This document shows, in pieces, positions 17,318-26,382 of a stretch of DNA of 50,067 nt. Source of the DNA: Pseudomonadota bacterium (GTDB lineage: Bacteria > Pseudomonadota > Gammaproteobacteria > Burkholderiales > Burkholderiaceae_C); assembly GCA_018241325.1 (NCBI GenBank), contig JAFEEB010000011.1, positions 1 to 50,067 of the forward strand, in the 5' to 3' direction. Under the pieces are notes generated by a model. It saw nothing but the letters and a program-made list of their open reading frames with translations. It did not search any database and was not told the DNA's origin. The translations under genes and the position numbers were made by a program. Every line of letters starts with the position of its first letter. Positions within the stretch are counted from its first letter, which is position 1.

Positions 17318-18346
17318 GTGGCGAAAGGCAAGGCAGTGATTCTGATAACAGGCGGCGCGGGCTACATCGGCTCGCACATGGGGGTGGCGCTGGCCCAGGC
17401 AGGCGAACGGTATCTGGTGTTGGACAACTTCAGCAACAGCCGGCGCTCGGTGCTGGAGCGCATGGGGCGCATCACCGGGCACGCGCCCGAGTGCGTGACG
17501 GGCGATGTGCGCGACGCGGCGCTGCTGAAGGCGCTGTTCGCGCAACATCGCATCAGCGCCGTGATTCATTTCGCTGCGCTCAAGGCGGTGGGCGAGTCGG
17601 TGCGCGAGCCGCTGGCCTATTACGACAACAACGTCGCCGGCACCGTCACGCTATTGCAGGCCATGCAGGCCGCCAATGTGCGCACGCTGGTGTTTTCTTC
17701 CTCCGCCACCGTGTACGGCGAGCCCGCTGCGCTGCCGATTCGGGAGGACTTCGCGCGCTCGGCCACCAACCCCTACGGTTGGACCAAGCTGATGATGGAG
17801 CAGGTGCTGACTGACCTGGATGCCAGCGCACCCGGTCAGTGGCGCATCGCGCGGCTACGCTACTTCAACCCCGTCGGCGCGCACGAAAGTGGCCTGATCG
17901 GCGAAGACCCGCGGGGTGAGCCCAACAACCTGATGCCTTACGTCGCGCAGGTGGCGGCGGGCCAACGCGAGCGGCTGAACGTCTATGGCGACGACTACCC
18001 GACGCCCGACGGCACCGGTCTGCGCGACTACATCCACGTGTGCGACCTGGCCGAAGGCCACATGGCTGCGCTGCGCTACCTGCGACAGCACGCAGGCTTG
18101 CTGACGGTGAACTTGGGCACCGGCCGGCCGGTGTCGGTTCTGGAGATGGTTCGCAGCTTCGAGCGCGCCAGCGGCCGGACGGTGCCCTATCGCGTGGCGC
18201 CGCGCCGCCCGGGCGACGTGGCCGCCTGCTGGGCCGACCCGAGCTTGGCCGAGCGACAGCTGGGCTGGCGTGCCCGGCGCAGCGTGGAGAACATGTGCGC
18301 CGACGCTTGGCGCTGGCAGCGCAACGTGACCCACGCGGAGGATTGA
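17318..18346 (+). CDS. galE: UDP-sugar 4-epimerase (GalE family) with open substrate gate
   Basis: Cytosolic short-chain dehydrogenase/reductase that interconverts UDP-glucose/UDP-galactose or their N-acetyl forms using bound NAD. It has the NAD motif GGAGYIGSH, SSSATVYGEP with the catalytic Ser, and the YxxxK pair in NPYGWTK. The gate residue that is Tyr299 in E. coli GalE (LPAYWAD) is Cys304 here (VAACWAD), as in human GALE (Cys307). In E. coli a Tyr-to-Cys change opens the pocket to N-acetylated sugars. I therefore infer UDP-GlcNAc/UDP-GalNAc activity, fitting the divergent pel operon. The GTG at 17318 gives 342 residues and a normal N-terminus; no strong ribosome-binding site is seen, so the start is tentative. 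Confidence 0.9.
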   Translation: MAKGKAVILITGGAGYIGSHMGVALAQAGERYLVLDNFSNSRRSVLERMGRITGHAPECVTGDVRDAALLKALFAQHRISAVIHFAALKAVGESVREPLAYYDNNVAGTVTLLQAMQAANVRTLVFSSSATVYGEPAALPIREDFARSATNPYGWTKLMMEQVLTDLDASAPGQWRIARLRYFNPVGAHESGLIGEDPRGEPNNLMPYVAQVAAGQRERLNVYGDDYPTPDGTGLRDYIHVCDLAEGHMAALRYLRQHAGLLTVNLGTGRPVSVLEMVRSFERASGRTVPYRVAPRRPGDVAACWADPSLAERQLGWRARRSVENMCADAWRWQRNVTHAED

Positions 18347-18501
18347 AGCGCGACGAGGCAAGCGCACGCTTGTGCAAGCCCAGCAACTGCCCGCATGGGT
18401 GTGGATCGTAAAATCGGCGCCTTATCATCCGGTCGCCCGCCCGCGCGACGGGGCCAATTTGCCATGCCGCGCACGGCGCAGCGCTTTGCCCATCATCACC
18501 C

Positions 18502-20130
18502 GTGTCCTACGCCCCCGAAACCCGCCGCCGCCGCACCTTCGCCATCATCTCCCACCCCGACGCCGGCAAAACCACGCTGACCGAAAAGCTGCTGCTGTTC
18601 TCCGGCGCGATCCAGATCGCCGGCGCCGTCAAGGGCCGCAAGGCCAGCCGCCACGCCACCAGCGACTGGATGGAGATCGAAAAGCAGCGCGGCATCTCCG
18701 TCGCGTCGAGCGTGATGCAGATGAGCTACCGCGATCACGTCATCAACCTGCTGGACACGCCCGGCCACAAGGACTTCAGCGAGGACACCTACCGCGTGCT
18801 CACCGCCGTCGATTCGGCCTTGATGGTCATCGACGCCGCCAACGGCGTGGAAGCGCAGACGCGCCGCCTGATCGAGGTCTGCCGCCAGCGCGACACACCC
18901 ATCATCACCTTCGTCAACAAGATGGACCGCGAGGTGCGCGACCCGCTGGACATCCTGGACGAAGTGGAGCGCGAGCTGGGCATGCCCTGCTGCCCCATCA
19001 CCTGGCCGGTGGGCCAGGGCAAGAGCTTTGGCGGCATCATCGACTTGCGCACGCAAAGCATGACGGTGTTCGCGCCCGGCAGCGACAAGCGCCCGCAGGA
19101 CTTCGAGACCATCCCGCTCACCGAGACCGACAAGCTGCGCAAGCGCTTCGGCGCCGCGTTCGACCACGCGATGGAAAGCATGGAACTGGCCGTGGGTGCC
19201 TCCACCGCGTGGGATCACGACGCGTTTCTGGCCGCCAGGCTGACCCCCGTGTTCTTCGGCTCGGGCGTCAACAACTTCGGCGTGATGGAGGTGCTGAACG
19301 CCGTGGTGGACATGTCGCCCCCGCCCGGCCCGCGCGTGGCCTGGACCGAAGTCAACCGCCAACGCGAGGAAGTCACCGTCCGGCCCGACGACGAGCACTT
19401 TGCCGGCGTGGTCTTCAAGGTTCAGGCCAACATGGACGCCAACCACCGCGACCGCATCGCCTTCGTGCGCGTGGCCTCGGGCAAGTACACGCCGGGCATG
19501 AAGATGCGCGTGCAGCGCACCGGCAAAGAGCTGCGCCCCACCAGCGTCGTCACTTTCATGAGCCAGCGCCGCGAGGCCGTCGATGAGGCCTATGCCGGCG
19601 ACATCATCGGCTTTACCACCCACGGCGGCGTGCAGCTGGGCGACAGCATCACCGACGGCCCCAGCCTGCAATTCACCGGCCTGCCCTTCTTCGCGCCCGA
19701 GATGTTCATGACCGTGGTACTGAAGAACCCCCTGCGCACCAAGCAGCTGCAGCAAGGCCTGATGCAGCTGGGCGAAGAAGGCGCCATCCAGGTCTTCAAG
19801 CCCGACGCCGGCGGCAACATGCTGCTGGGCGCCGTGGGCCAGTTGCAGTTCGAGGTGGTGCAGCACCGCCTGAAGACCGAGTACGACTGCGACGTGCGCC
19901 TGGAAGGCTGCCCCTACACCGGCGCGCGCTGGATCACGGCCGATACCCCCGCCGAGCTGAGCGCCTTCGAGAACGCCTACCCCCTGCGCATGGCCCGCGA
20001 CGCCGCCGACACCCTGGCCTACCTGTGCACCAGCCCGTATGACGTGCGGCTGGCGCAGGAGCGCTTTCCGAAGATCCACTTCCACCCGCTGCGCGAGCAT
20101 GCGGGCCTGGCGCTGCAAGCCAGCGCATGA
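18502..20130 (+). CDS. prfC: Peptide chain release factor 3
   Basis: Translational GTPase RF3, which recycles RF1/RF2 from the ribosome after termination. It has 542 residues and a GTG start. The G motifs are intact: HPDAGKTT (G1), DTPGHKDF (G3) and NKMDR (G4). RF3-specific stretches include RHATSDWMEIEKQRGISV and GAVGQLQFEVVQHRLK. The 155 bases between galE and this gene hold no convincing promoter or terminator that I can see. The stop overlaps the next gene by four bases, so this housekeeping gene leads into a surface-glycan gene set. Confidence 0.97.
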   Translation: MSYAPETRRRRTFAIISHPDAGKTTLTEKLLLFSGAIQIAGAVKGRKASRHATSDWMEIEKQRGISVASSVMQMSYRDHVINLLDTPGHKDFSEDTYRVLTAVDSALMVIDAANGVEAQTRRLIEVCRQRDTPIITFVNKMDREVRDPLDILDEVERELGMPCCPITWPVGQGKSFGGIIDLRTQSMTVFAPGSDKRPQDFETIPLTETDKLRKRFGAAFDHAMESMELAVGASTAWDHDAFLAARLTPVFFGSGVNNFGVMEVLNAVVDMSPPPGPRVAWTEVNRQREEVTVRPDDEHFAGVVFKVQANMDANHRDRIAFVRVASGKYTPGMKMRVQRTGKELRPTSVVTFMSQRREAVDEAYAGDIIGFTTHGGVQLGDSITDGPSLQFTGLPFFAPEMFMTVVLKNPLRTKQLQQGLMQLGEEGAIQVFKPDAGGNMLLGAVGQLQFEVVQHRLKTEYDCDVRLEGCPYTGARWITADTPAELSAFENAYPLRMARDAADTLAYLCTSPYDVRLAQERFPKIHFHPLREHAGLALQASA

Positions 20131-23100
20131 TGAACGGCCGCAGCGCGCCCAACAATTTCGACGCGCTTCGAATCTGCGCGGCGACTGCCGTGCTCTATAG
20201 CCACCAGCACGCGCTCACGGGTCAATTCGAGCCCAGCGTGCTGGGCCTGCACACGCTGGGCGGCTTTGCGGTGCTGGTGTTCTTCACCATCAGCGGTTAT
20301 CTGGTCACCACCAGCTGGCGGGCCGATCCCAGCGTGCTGCGCTTTGCCGCGCGGCGGGCCCTGCGCATCTGGCCGGCCTACACCGCCGTGGTCTTCCTGT
20401 CGGTCTATGGGCTGGGTGCTTGGCTGAGCGAGCTGCCGCTGGGCGCCTACCTGCGCGATCCCGACACCGCGGGCTATCTCGCCAACATCGCACTGGCTTC
20501 CAGAAATGCGCTGCCCGGGGTGTTCATGGACAACCCGCTGCCGCGCGCCGTCAACGGCTCCTTGTGGACCATTCCGCTGGAGGTGCAGTGCTACGTGGCG
20601 CTGGCCGCCGCCGGCTTGTTGGGCGCTCTTCGGCATCGCGCCATCTGGCTGGGCTTGATTGGGGTGATGGCGGTTTGGTACCAGGCCCGCTTCGGCCCCG
20701 ATTTTCACGCCGACTGGCAGTTGCGGCGCGAGATGCTGCTGTACTTTGTGGCGGGCTCGGCCGCCAGCGTGCTGCAAGCGCAGTGGGACACGCGCCGCAT
20801 CGGGGTAACGCTCGTGCTGTCCGCTCTGGCCGCCGCGCTGTGGCTGGCGCAGCTGCGCTACCTGGCCCTGCTGTCCATCGTGCCGTTCGCGGTGATTGCG
20901 TTCGGCACGTCCTCCACGCCGGTGGTGCGGCGCGTCGGACGCTGGGGAGATCCCTCCTACGGGATCTACCTGATCGCCTTTCCCGTGCAGCAAGCCGTCA
21001 TCCAGTTGTTCTGGCCGGCCCTGGGCTTTGGCGGCACGCTGGCGCTGGCGCTGGCCATCACGGTGGCGCTGGCCTATCTGTCGTGGCACGGCCTCGAAAA
21101 GTTTGCCTTGCGCCTGAAACCGCGCCGGCAGCCCAACGCCGCGTGGGGCCGCGCGCTCAAAGACCGCGCCACCACCGCAGTCGCCGCATTGAAACGCGGT
21201 GCCCCCCTGCTGGGCTGGCTGTGGCTGTGCTGGATTCTGGTGGCGGCGCTCAACAAGCTTTTGCGCCACCTGCCCGATCCCGCGGCGCCGCTCAACAGCG
21301 ACGCCACCTGGACCTATTTGCCCAACGCGCGCAAGCTGCTGCAGCAGCCCTGGGCGTTCTTGAGCACCGATCCGGCCAGCTACCACGTGGCGCCCGGCGG
21401 CTACCTTTGGGCCGCGGCCTGGGGCGCCGATCCGATCTCGATCCAATGGGCCAATGCCCTGCTGTTCCTGGGCTGCGTCGGGCTCATGTGGCGCAGCGCC
21501 CGCCGCTTGGGCGGCCTGCTGGCCGGGGTGGTGGCCACCGCCTTGCTGGTGTACCTGCCGCACATGATGGTGTATGTGCCCCAGGTGCTGACCGAAACCC
21601 CCTACCTGTTTGGCCTGTTGCTGGGCACTACCGCCGCCATCGAATATGCCCTGGGCCACCCGCGGCCGCGGCTGATGCTGGCCTTGGCGGCCATGGGGCT
21701 GGCGATCACCTTGCTGGTGCGTCCGGTATTGCAGTTGTTCACGCTGGGCGCCCTGGCGTTGGCGCTGACCTGGGTGGCCTATCGACGGTTGCGGCGCACG
21801 CGGCCAGCCGCCGGCACGCGCGATCTGGTCAACACCCGCGTGTGCCTGGCCTTGTGCGCTGCGCTGGTCTTGCCGGCGGCGGTGATCGTCAAGAACGGCG
21901 CGTATTTCGGTGTCTGGAGCCTGGGAACGGGCGCCGGCACCGGCCTGTACTACGGCGTGAGCCCTTTCAAGATGGGCCTGGAGCCGGTGTACACGGGCTT
22001 CAAGTACGACGCCGGTCTGACGCCATTGACCGCCGACCCGCGAACCCGCGGCCATCCGCTGTCCCAGCGTGCCGACGCCATCAACGGTCAGGTCGCGCTC
22101 AGCCTGGTGCGCAACACCAGCGCAGCCGACAACGTCGCGTTTTTCGCCGGCAAGTTGCGTGCCTGGTTGCTCTACAGCACGCCCGAGTTGTCAATGTATC
22201 CCAAGTTGCGGAGCTTTCGCCTGTTCGAATGGCTGACCATCGCCCTGGCAGCACTCAGCCTCGCATGGCGTTGGCGGGGCGCGGCGCGCATGGAAGCAGC
22301 GGCGCTGCCGGGCGCACCCGGCCCGGCAGGCAACAAGCTGGCGCTGCTTTCCGGCTTGCTGGCGCTGACCTTGGCCATGGCCGTGCAGTTGACGCCCGTG
22401 CTCTACAACACGCGCTACAACCAGTTTTTTCTTGAGCCTTGGCTGATGCTGCTGTGCGGCGTGGGCGCGGCGGTGCTGCTGCAATGGCGCGCCACCCCGC
22501 GGGGCGCATGGCGCGCCTTGTTGCTGCAAGCGGCACGCATGGCCCTCATCGTTGCCCTGCTTGCCTGGTTGCCTCCCGCCCTCAGCCGCTACGCCGCACG
22601 CCACGAAACGCTGGCCATGGACCCATACCGCCCCGGCCCGGTGGCCGTGCTGCTGAACGCCGGCAACATGGGCCCGGTGCGGGCCCGCAACGCGCAACGC
22701 CTGGACGCGCACCGGTGGCAACTTGACGTCGCGCCGGCCACACTGCAAATCCCCGTGCACGTTCCTTCGCCCGCATCCATTTCGCCCGATCAGGTCCTGG
22801 ACGCCATCTGGCGGCTGCGCCTGGCCATCCAAACACCCCCGGCGGCCCGCGCCTGCTCCCAGGCGACGCTCGGCTACACCGATGCCCACCCCTTGCGCGA
22901 GTGGTATCAGCCCGCATCCACGCTGCGCCTGCATGACGACGGCGAGCTGCACACCTACGCCTTTCACGGCAACGACATCCTGCGCCCGGCCGGCGATGGC
23001 CTGCTGACATTGACCTTCGCCTGCGCCCCCGGCACCATCGTTCGCTGGGACGGCGCCGAACTGCTGCGCTCCACCCTGCCCGAGGCCGCGCGCGCGCTGA

Positions 23101-23150
23101 TCCAGCATGGCACGCCCATCGACCCCTATTGGCGCCGCGAGCCACGCTGA
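20127..23150 (+). CDS. Acyltransferase-3 / GT-C type membrane glycosyltransferase fusion
   Basis: Large membrane protein of 1007 residues. Residues 1 to about 330 are an acyltransferase-3 (OafA-like) domain: FDALRICAATAVLYSH with the family His, VLVFFTISGYLV, and about ten hydrophobic helices. From about residue 345 there is a second multi-spanning region resembling GT-C/ArnT-like transferases. It opens with a helix, then NSDATWTYLPNARKLL, whose Asp sits where GT-C enzymes carry a catalytic acid, and later VYVPQVLTETPYLFGLLLG. The last 130 or so residues are soluble and probably periplasmic. Such a fusion could transfer a sugar from a polyprenyl carrier and O-acylate the same glycan. It starts at ATGATGA overlapping prfC. 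The AT3 half is firm; the GT-C half is recognised by pattern only. Confidence 0.8.
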   Translation: MMNGRSAPNNFDALRICAATAVLYSHQHALTGQFEPSVLGLHTLGGFAVLVFFTISGYLVTTSWRADPSVLRFAARRALRIWPAYTAVVFLSVYGLGAWLSELPLGAYLRDPDTAGYLANIALASRNALPGVFMDNPLPRAVNGSLWTIPLEVQCYVALAAAGLLGALRHRAIWLGLIGVMAVWYQARFGPDFHADWQLRREMLLYFVAGSAASVLQAQWDTRRIGVTLVLSALAAALWLAQLRYLALLSIVPFAVIAFGTSSTPVVRRVGRWGDPSYGIYLIAFPVQQAVIQLFWPALGFGGTLALALAITVALAYLSWHGLEKFALRLKPRRQPNAAWGRALKDRATTAVAALKRGAPLLGWLWLCWILVAALNKLLRHLPDPAAPLNSDATWTYLPNARKLLQQPWAFLSTDPASYHVAPGGYLWAAAWGADPISIQWANALLFLGCVGLMWRSARRLGGLLAGVVATALLVYLPHMMVYVPQVLTETPYLFGLLLGTTAAIEYALGHPRPRLMLALAAMGLAITLLVRPVLQLFTLGALALALTWVAYRRLRRTRPAAGTRDLVNTRVCLALCAALVLPAAVIVKNGAYFGVWSLGTGAGTGLYYGVSPFKMGLEPVYTGFKYDAGLTPLTADPRTRGHPLSQRADAINGQVALSLVRNTSAADNVAFFAGKLRAWLLYSTPELSMYPKLRSFRLFEWLTIALAALSLAWRWRGAARMEAAALPGAPGPAGNKLALLSGLLALTLAMAVQLTPVLYNTRYNQFFLEPWLMLLCGVGAAVLLQWRATPRGAWRALLLQAARMALIVALLAWLPPALSRYAARHETLAMDPYRPGPVAVLLNAGNMGPVRARNAQRLDAHRWQLDVAPATLQIPVHVPSPASISPDQVLDAIWRLRLAIQTPPAARACSQATLGYTDAHPLREWYQPASTLRLHDDGELHTYAFHGNDILRPAGDGLLTLTFACAPGTIVRWDGAELLRSTLPEAARALIQHGTPIDPYWRREPR

Positions 23151-23163
23151 CATACTTCACCCC

Positions 23164-23514
23164 ATGAGCCCTTTCCTCACTGCCATCACCGTTCTGTGCG
23201 TGCTGGGCATCTCGATCGGCCAGATGCTCTTCAAAAAAGCCGCCGGCTCGATCACCGACGCCGGCGCGTGGCAGCACTGGGTCTTCAACGGCTGGTTGAT
23301 TGCCGCCCTGGTGTTGTATGGCCTGACCACCCTGCTGTGGGTTTGGGTGCTGCGCCACGCCCCGCTGCACCTGGCCTACCCCTTCATGGGCCTGGCCTTC
23401 CTGATCGTGCCCACCTTGGGGTGGCTGTTCCTGGGCGAGCCGATCCATGTCTCCACCTTGATCGGGGGCGCACTGATCCTGGCCGGCATCGCCGTCACCG
23501 CCCAAACCTCGTGA
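23164..23514 (+). CDS. Small four-helix EamA/ArnE-like membrane protein
   Basis: A 116-residue protein with four hydrophobic helices, similar in size to SMR-family and ArnE/ArnF-like proteins that flip lipid-linked sugars or export small cations. Visible segments are GISIGQMLFKKAAG in helix 1, APLHLAYPFMGLAFLIVP in helix 3 and GWLFLGEPIHVSTLIGG in helix 4. The ATG at 23164 lies 13 bases after the preceding stop; the open frame upstream overlaps that gene. Placed between a GT-C fusion and a polyprenyl-phosphate-type GT2, a role in flipping a polyprenyl-phosphate-linked sugar is the best inference. Drug efflux is the alternative. Confidence 0.75.
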   Translation: MSPFLTAITVLCVLGISIGQMLFKKAAGSITDAGAWQHWVFNGWLIAALVLYGLTTLLWVWVLRHAPLHLAYPFMGLAFLIVPTLGWLFLGEPIHVSTLIGGALILAGIAVTAQTS

Positions 23515-23533
23515 CGCTCCGCCGGCTGCCCGC

Positions 23534-24523
23534 ATGAAAATCGCCGTCGCCATCCCCTGCTACAAGGTCACGCAGCACGTGCTGGGCGTGATTGCCGCCA
23601 TCGGCCCCGAGGTGGAGCGCATCTACGCCGTGGACGACGCCTGCCCCGACGGCAGCGGCCACTTCATCGAGCAGCACAACACCGATGCGCGGGTGCGCGT
23701 GCTGCGCAACCCCGAAAACCGCGGCGTGGGCGGCGCCATCGTCACGGCCTACAAGGCCGCGCTGCTGGACGGCATGGACATCGTCGTCAAGATCGACGGC
23801 GACGGCCAGATGGACCCGGCCCTGCTGCCGCTGTTCGTGCGCCCGCTGCTGCAAGAGCACGCCGACTACACCAAGGGCAACCGCTTTTTCCGCCCCGAGT
23901 CGGTGCAGGGCATGCCGCCGGTGCGGCTGTTCGGCAACGCCGTGCTGTCCTTTCTCACCAAGCTCAGCTGCGGCTACTGGAACGTGATGGACCCCACCAA
24001 CGGCTACACGGCGGTGCGCACCAGCGTGCTGGCCGAGCTGCCGCTGGACAAGCTCGAGCCGCGCTACTTCTTCGAGACCGACATGCTGTTTCGCCTGAAC
24101 ACGGTGCGCGCCGTGGTCAAGGACGTGCCGATGGACAGCGTGTACGCCGACGAGCAGTCCAACCTGAAGATCGGCCGGGTGCTGCCCGAGTTCCTGCGCA
24201 AGCACCTGTCGCGCCTCTCGCGGCGCTATGTGTACAACTACCTGGTGCGCGACTTCAACGTGGGCTCGCTCTACAGCCTGTGCAGCCTGTTCTTGATCGT
24301 GGGCGGCGGCGCCTTCGGCCTGTGGCATTGGGTGACGGGCAACCTCAGCCACCAACCGGCCACCAGCGGCACCGTGATGCTGGCGGCGCTGCCGCTGTTC
24401 ATCGGCATTCAGTGCCTGATCGCCTTCCTGCACTACGACGTGAGCAACGTGCCGATGGAGCCCCTGGCGCCCCAATTGCACGGGCTTGACGGCCTGCGCA
24501 CCACCGCGCCCCCTGCCGATTGA
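23534..24523 (+). CDS. Family 2 glycosyltransferase, polyprenyl-phosphate sugar synthase type
   Basis: GT2 enzyme of 329 residues resembling dolichyl/undecaprenyl-phosphate sugar synthases. The nucleotide-binding start is MKIAVAIPCYKVTQHV, followed by VDDACPDGSG and RNPENRGVGGAIVTAYKAA. The metal-binding DXD lies in KIDGDGQMDP (about residues 88-90). RYFFETDMLFRLN and QSNLKIGRVLPEFLRKHL follow. Two C-terminal hydrophobic segments (about 242-262 and 280-300) would anchor it to the inner membrane, as in GtrB-type enzymes. It would load a sugar onto a polyprenyl carrier on the cytosolic face. The stop overlaps the next start as TGATG. Confidence 0.88.
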   Translation: MKIAVAIPCYKVTQHVLGVIAAIGPEVERIYAVDDACPDGSGHFIEQHNTDARVRVLRNPENRGVGGAIVTAYKAALLDGMDIVVKIDGDGQMDPALLPLFVRPLLQEHADYTKGNRFFRPESVQGMPPVRLFGNAVLSFLTKLSCGYWNVMDPTNGYTAVRTSVLAELPLDKLEPRYFFETDMLFRLNTVRAVVKDVPMDSVYADEQSNLKIGRVLPEFLRKHLSRLSRRYVYNYLVRDFNVGSLYSLCSLFLIVGGGAFGLWHWVTGNLSHQPATSGTVMLAALPLFIGIQCLIAFLHYDVSNVPMEPLAPQLHGLDGLRTTAPPAD

Positions 24524-26382
24524 TGTTGGTCCCTGCACCCATGATTTTTTCGACCCTGCGGACGGCCCTGCTGGCCAGCCTCTTGTGCGCTGCGGGCCCA
24601 AGCCCGGCGCAGACCCCACCACCGCCTGCGCGCAAGCCCTTGGTGCTGGCGCCCACCGTGGAGGGCCTGCTGCTGTGCGACGCAGCGGTGGCCGACACGG
24701 GCATCGGCGACATCAACGCGGCCTATGCGTTTTGCCGCCAGCGCAAGCAAAGCGGCGCCGCGGCCCTGACGCGCCTGCTGGACACCCTGGAGCCCGGCGG
24801 CCCCAAGGGCGCGGTGCAGGTGGGCTATACGCTCACGCTGCAATTGCTGGCCCTGTACCAGAAAACACCCAAGGGCTGGGCCATCGACACCGATGTGCTG
24901 GACGCCTACCTGCGCGTGATTAGCCAGGTCGATCGACCGGTGGTGGTGTACCTCGCAGCCGACCACTTCGACTCGCTGGGCCCGCTGCCCACCGAGCTGG
25001 CCAAGGACCCGCGCAACCTGATGCACCTGGCCGGCGGCAAGCCACTGGAGCTGGGCTACTTCGGCTACCGCATCGTCCCCTACACCCTGCTGACCGACCC
25101 GGACATTCCGGTCAACCACTACCGCTTCGAGGCGCTGAAGCAGGTCGCCCAGCGCATCAAGGCCTTGCCCCGGAAGGTGCAAGATCGCATCGTGGCCTAC
25201 ACGCTGGCGGGCGAGCTGCATCAGATGTTCCCCGACTTCGAAAACGGCATGGGGGCCTGGCAGAACATCCAGGTCACCGACTACAGCGCCCCCTCGGTCG
25301 CCGGCTTTCGCGCCTGGCTGCAAGGCAAGTACCAGACGGTGGCGCAGTTCAACGCCCAAAACGGCTTCGACTACGCGTCGTTCGATGCCGTGCCGGCCCC
25401 AGCGCGCGACATCCGCAAGGACAAACTCAATTCCTTTGGCGAGCACTACGACGCCTATGCCGATGGCACGCTGCCCATCGGCGGCTGGTTGTGGGACCCC
25501 AAGCAGAGCATCGACCAGCTCGACCTGTACCTGGACGGCCGCCGCATCGGCCCCGTGCAGCGCGGCCTGAACCGGCTGGACGTGTACCGCGCCGTGGCCG
25601 AGGTCACCACGCCCAACACCGGCTTTCGGTACAACCTGGACTTCAGCGCGCTGGCGCCCGGGCATCACCTGGCGCAGGTGGTGGCCCAGTCGGGCAGCGC
25701 GCAATACAAGCTGGCGCAGGTCGAATTCGTGGTCGTGCCGCGCGACCAGAGCCGGGCCAAGACCACCCGGGCGCGCGAAGTGGCCGGCCTGAAGGACGCC
25801 AAGCAACTGGCCGGCGTGCGCTCCTGGCTGGACATGCCCCGCGCGCTGCAAGACGTGTACTACAACCCGCTGGCGCGCGACTGGAACGCCTACCGCGAGG
25901 CGCAGGTGGTCGGCTTTCTCAAGGCCTTCCACGCCCGCGCCGCCCAAGCGGGCCTGCCGGCCGACAAGCTGTACTCGCACCAGATCGTGCCCGAGGTCAA
26001 CGCGTCCTGGAACGCGCAGCTGTTTGCCGTGGGCGCCACCTTGCAGGGCGACACCCCCTGGAAGCAGGGCCTGAACATGTACGGTGGCGCCACCGACAGC
26101 GCCTGGCTACGCGCCTTCATGGCCGGCCGCCGCATCAGCGACTACGGCGCGCCCGAGTTCAACCCCCAGCAATGGAAGCGCCCCGGCGCCGCGCTGGCCG
26201 CGCTGCAGTCGCACTACGACGGCGGCGCGCGCTTCATCAGCCCCTACTACTTTTCCGTCATCCCCGAGCGCTTCAAAGGCAGCGCCGAGCACGGCGTGAA
26301 CCGCATGGAGCTGGGCCCGAAGAACGCCAAGGACGGCTCGGACCAGTTCTACCAGGCCATCATCGAGTTCGCCAAGCGATGA
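24523..26382 (+). CDS. Secreted putative glycoside hydrolase (GH42-like)
   Basis: Predicted secreted protein of 619 residues with a signal peptide (FSTLRTALLASLLCAAG, cleaved near PSPAQ). The remainder resembles a TIM-barrel glycoside hydrolase: PVVVYLAADHFDSLGPLP, RIVAYTLAGELHQMFPDFE and FRAWLQGKYQTVAQFNAQNG are reminiscent of beta-galactosidase-like GH42 enzymes. An inserted beta-sandwich-like segment is visible at about residues 320-410 (GGWLWDPKQSIDQLDLYLDG). Candidate acidic residues are the Glu in LAGELHQ and the Glu in IVPEVNASWN, but I cannot assign the catalytic pair. The start at 24523 overlaps the GT2 stop; 24541 is an alternative with a tidier signal peptide. It overlaps the next gene by four bases. 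Function is tentative. Confidence 0.62.
   Translation: MLVPAPMIFSTLRTALLASLLCAAGPSPAQTPPPPARKPLVLAPTVEGLLLCDAAVADTGIGDINAAYAFCRQRKQSGAAALTRLLDTLEPGGPKGAVQVGYTLTLQLLALYQKTPKGWAIDTDVLDAYLRVISQVDRPVVVYLAADHFDSLGPLPTELAKDPRNLMHLAGGKPLELGYFGYRIVPYTLLTDPDIPVNHYRFEALKQVAQRIKALPRKVQDRIVAYTLAGELHQMFPDFENGMGAWQNIQVTDYSAPSVAGFRAWLQGKYQTVAQFNAQNGFDYASFDAVPAPARDIRKDKLNSFGEHYDAYADGTLPIGGWLWDPKQSIDQLDLYLDGRRIGPVQRGLNRLDVYRAVAEVTTPNTGFRYNLDFSALAPGHHLAQVVAQSGSAQYKLAQVEFVVVPRDQSRAKTTRAREVAGLKDAKQLAGVRSWLDMPRALQDVYYNPLARDWNAYREAQVVGFLKAFHARAAQAGLPADKLYSHQIVPEVNASWNAQLFAVGATLQGDTPWKQGLNMYGGATDSAWLRAFMAGRRISDYGAPEFNPQQWKRPGAALAALQSHYDGGARFISPYYFSVIPERFKGSAEHGVNRMELGPKNAKDGSDQFYQAIIEFAKR

Noticed and set aside
18496-20118. 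540-codon minus-strand open frame opposite prfC
   Set aside because: prfC is unmistakable; the opposite frame is a His/Val/Ala-rich shadow.
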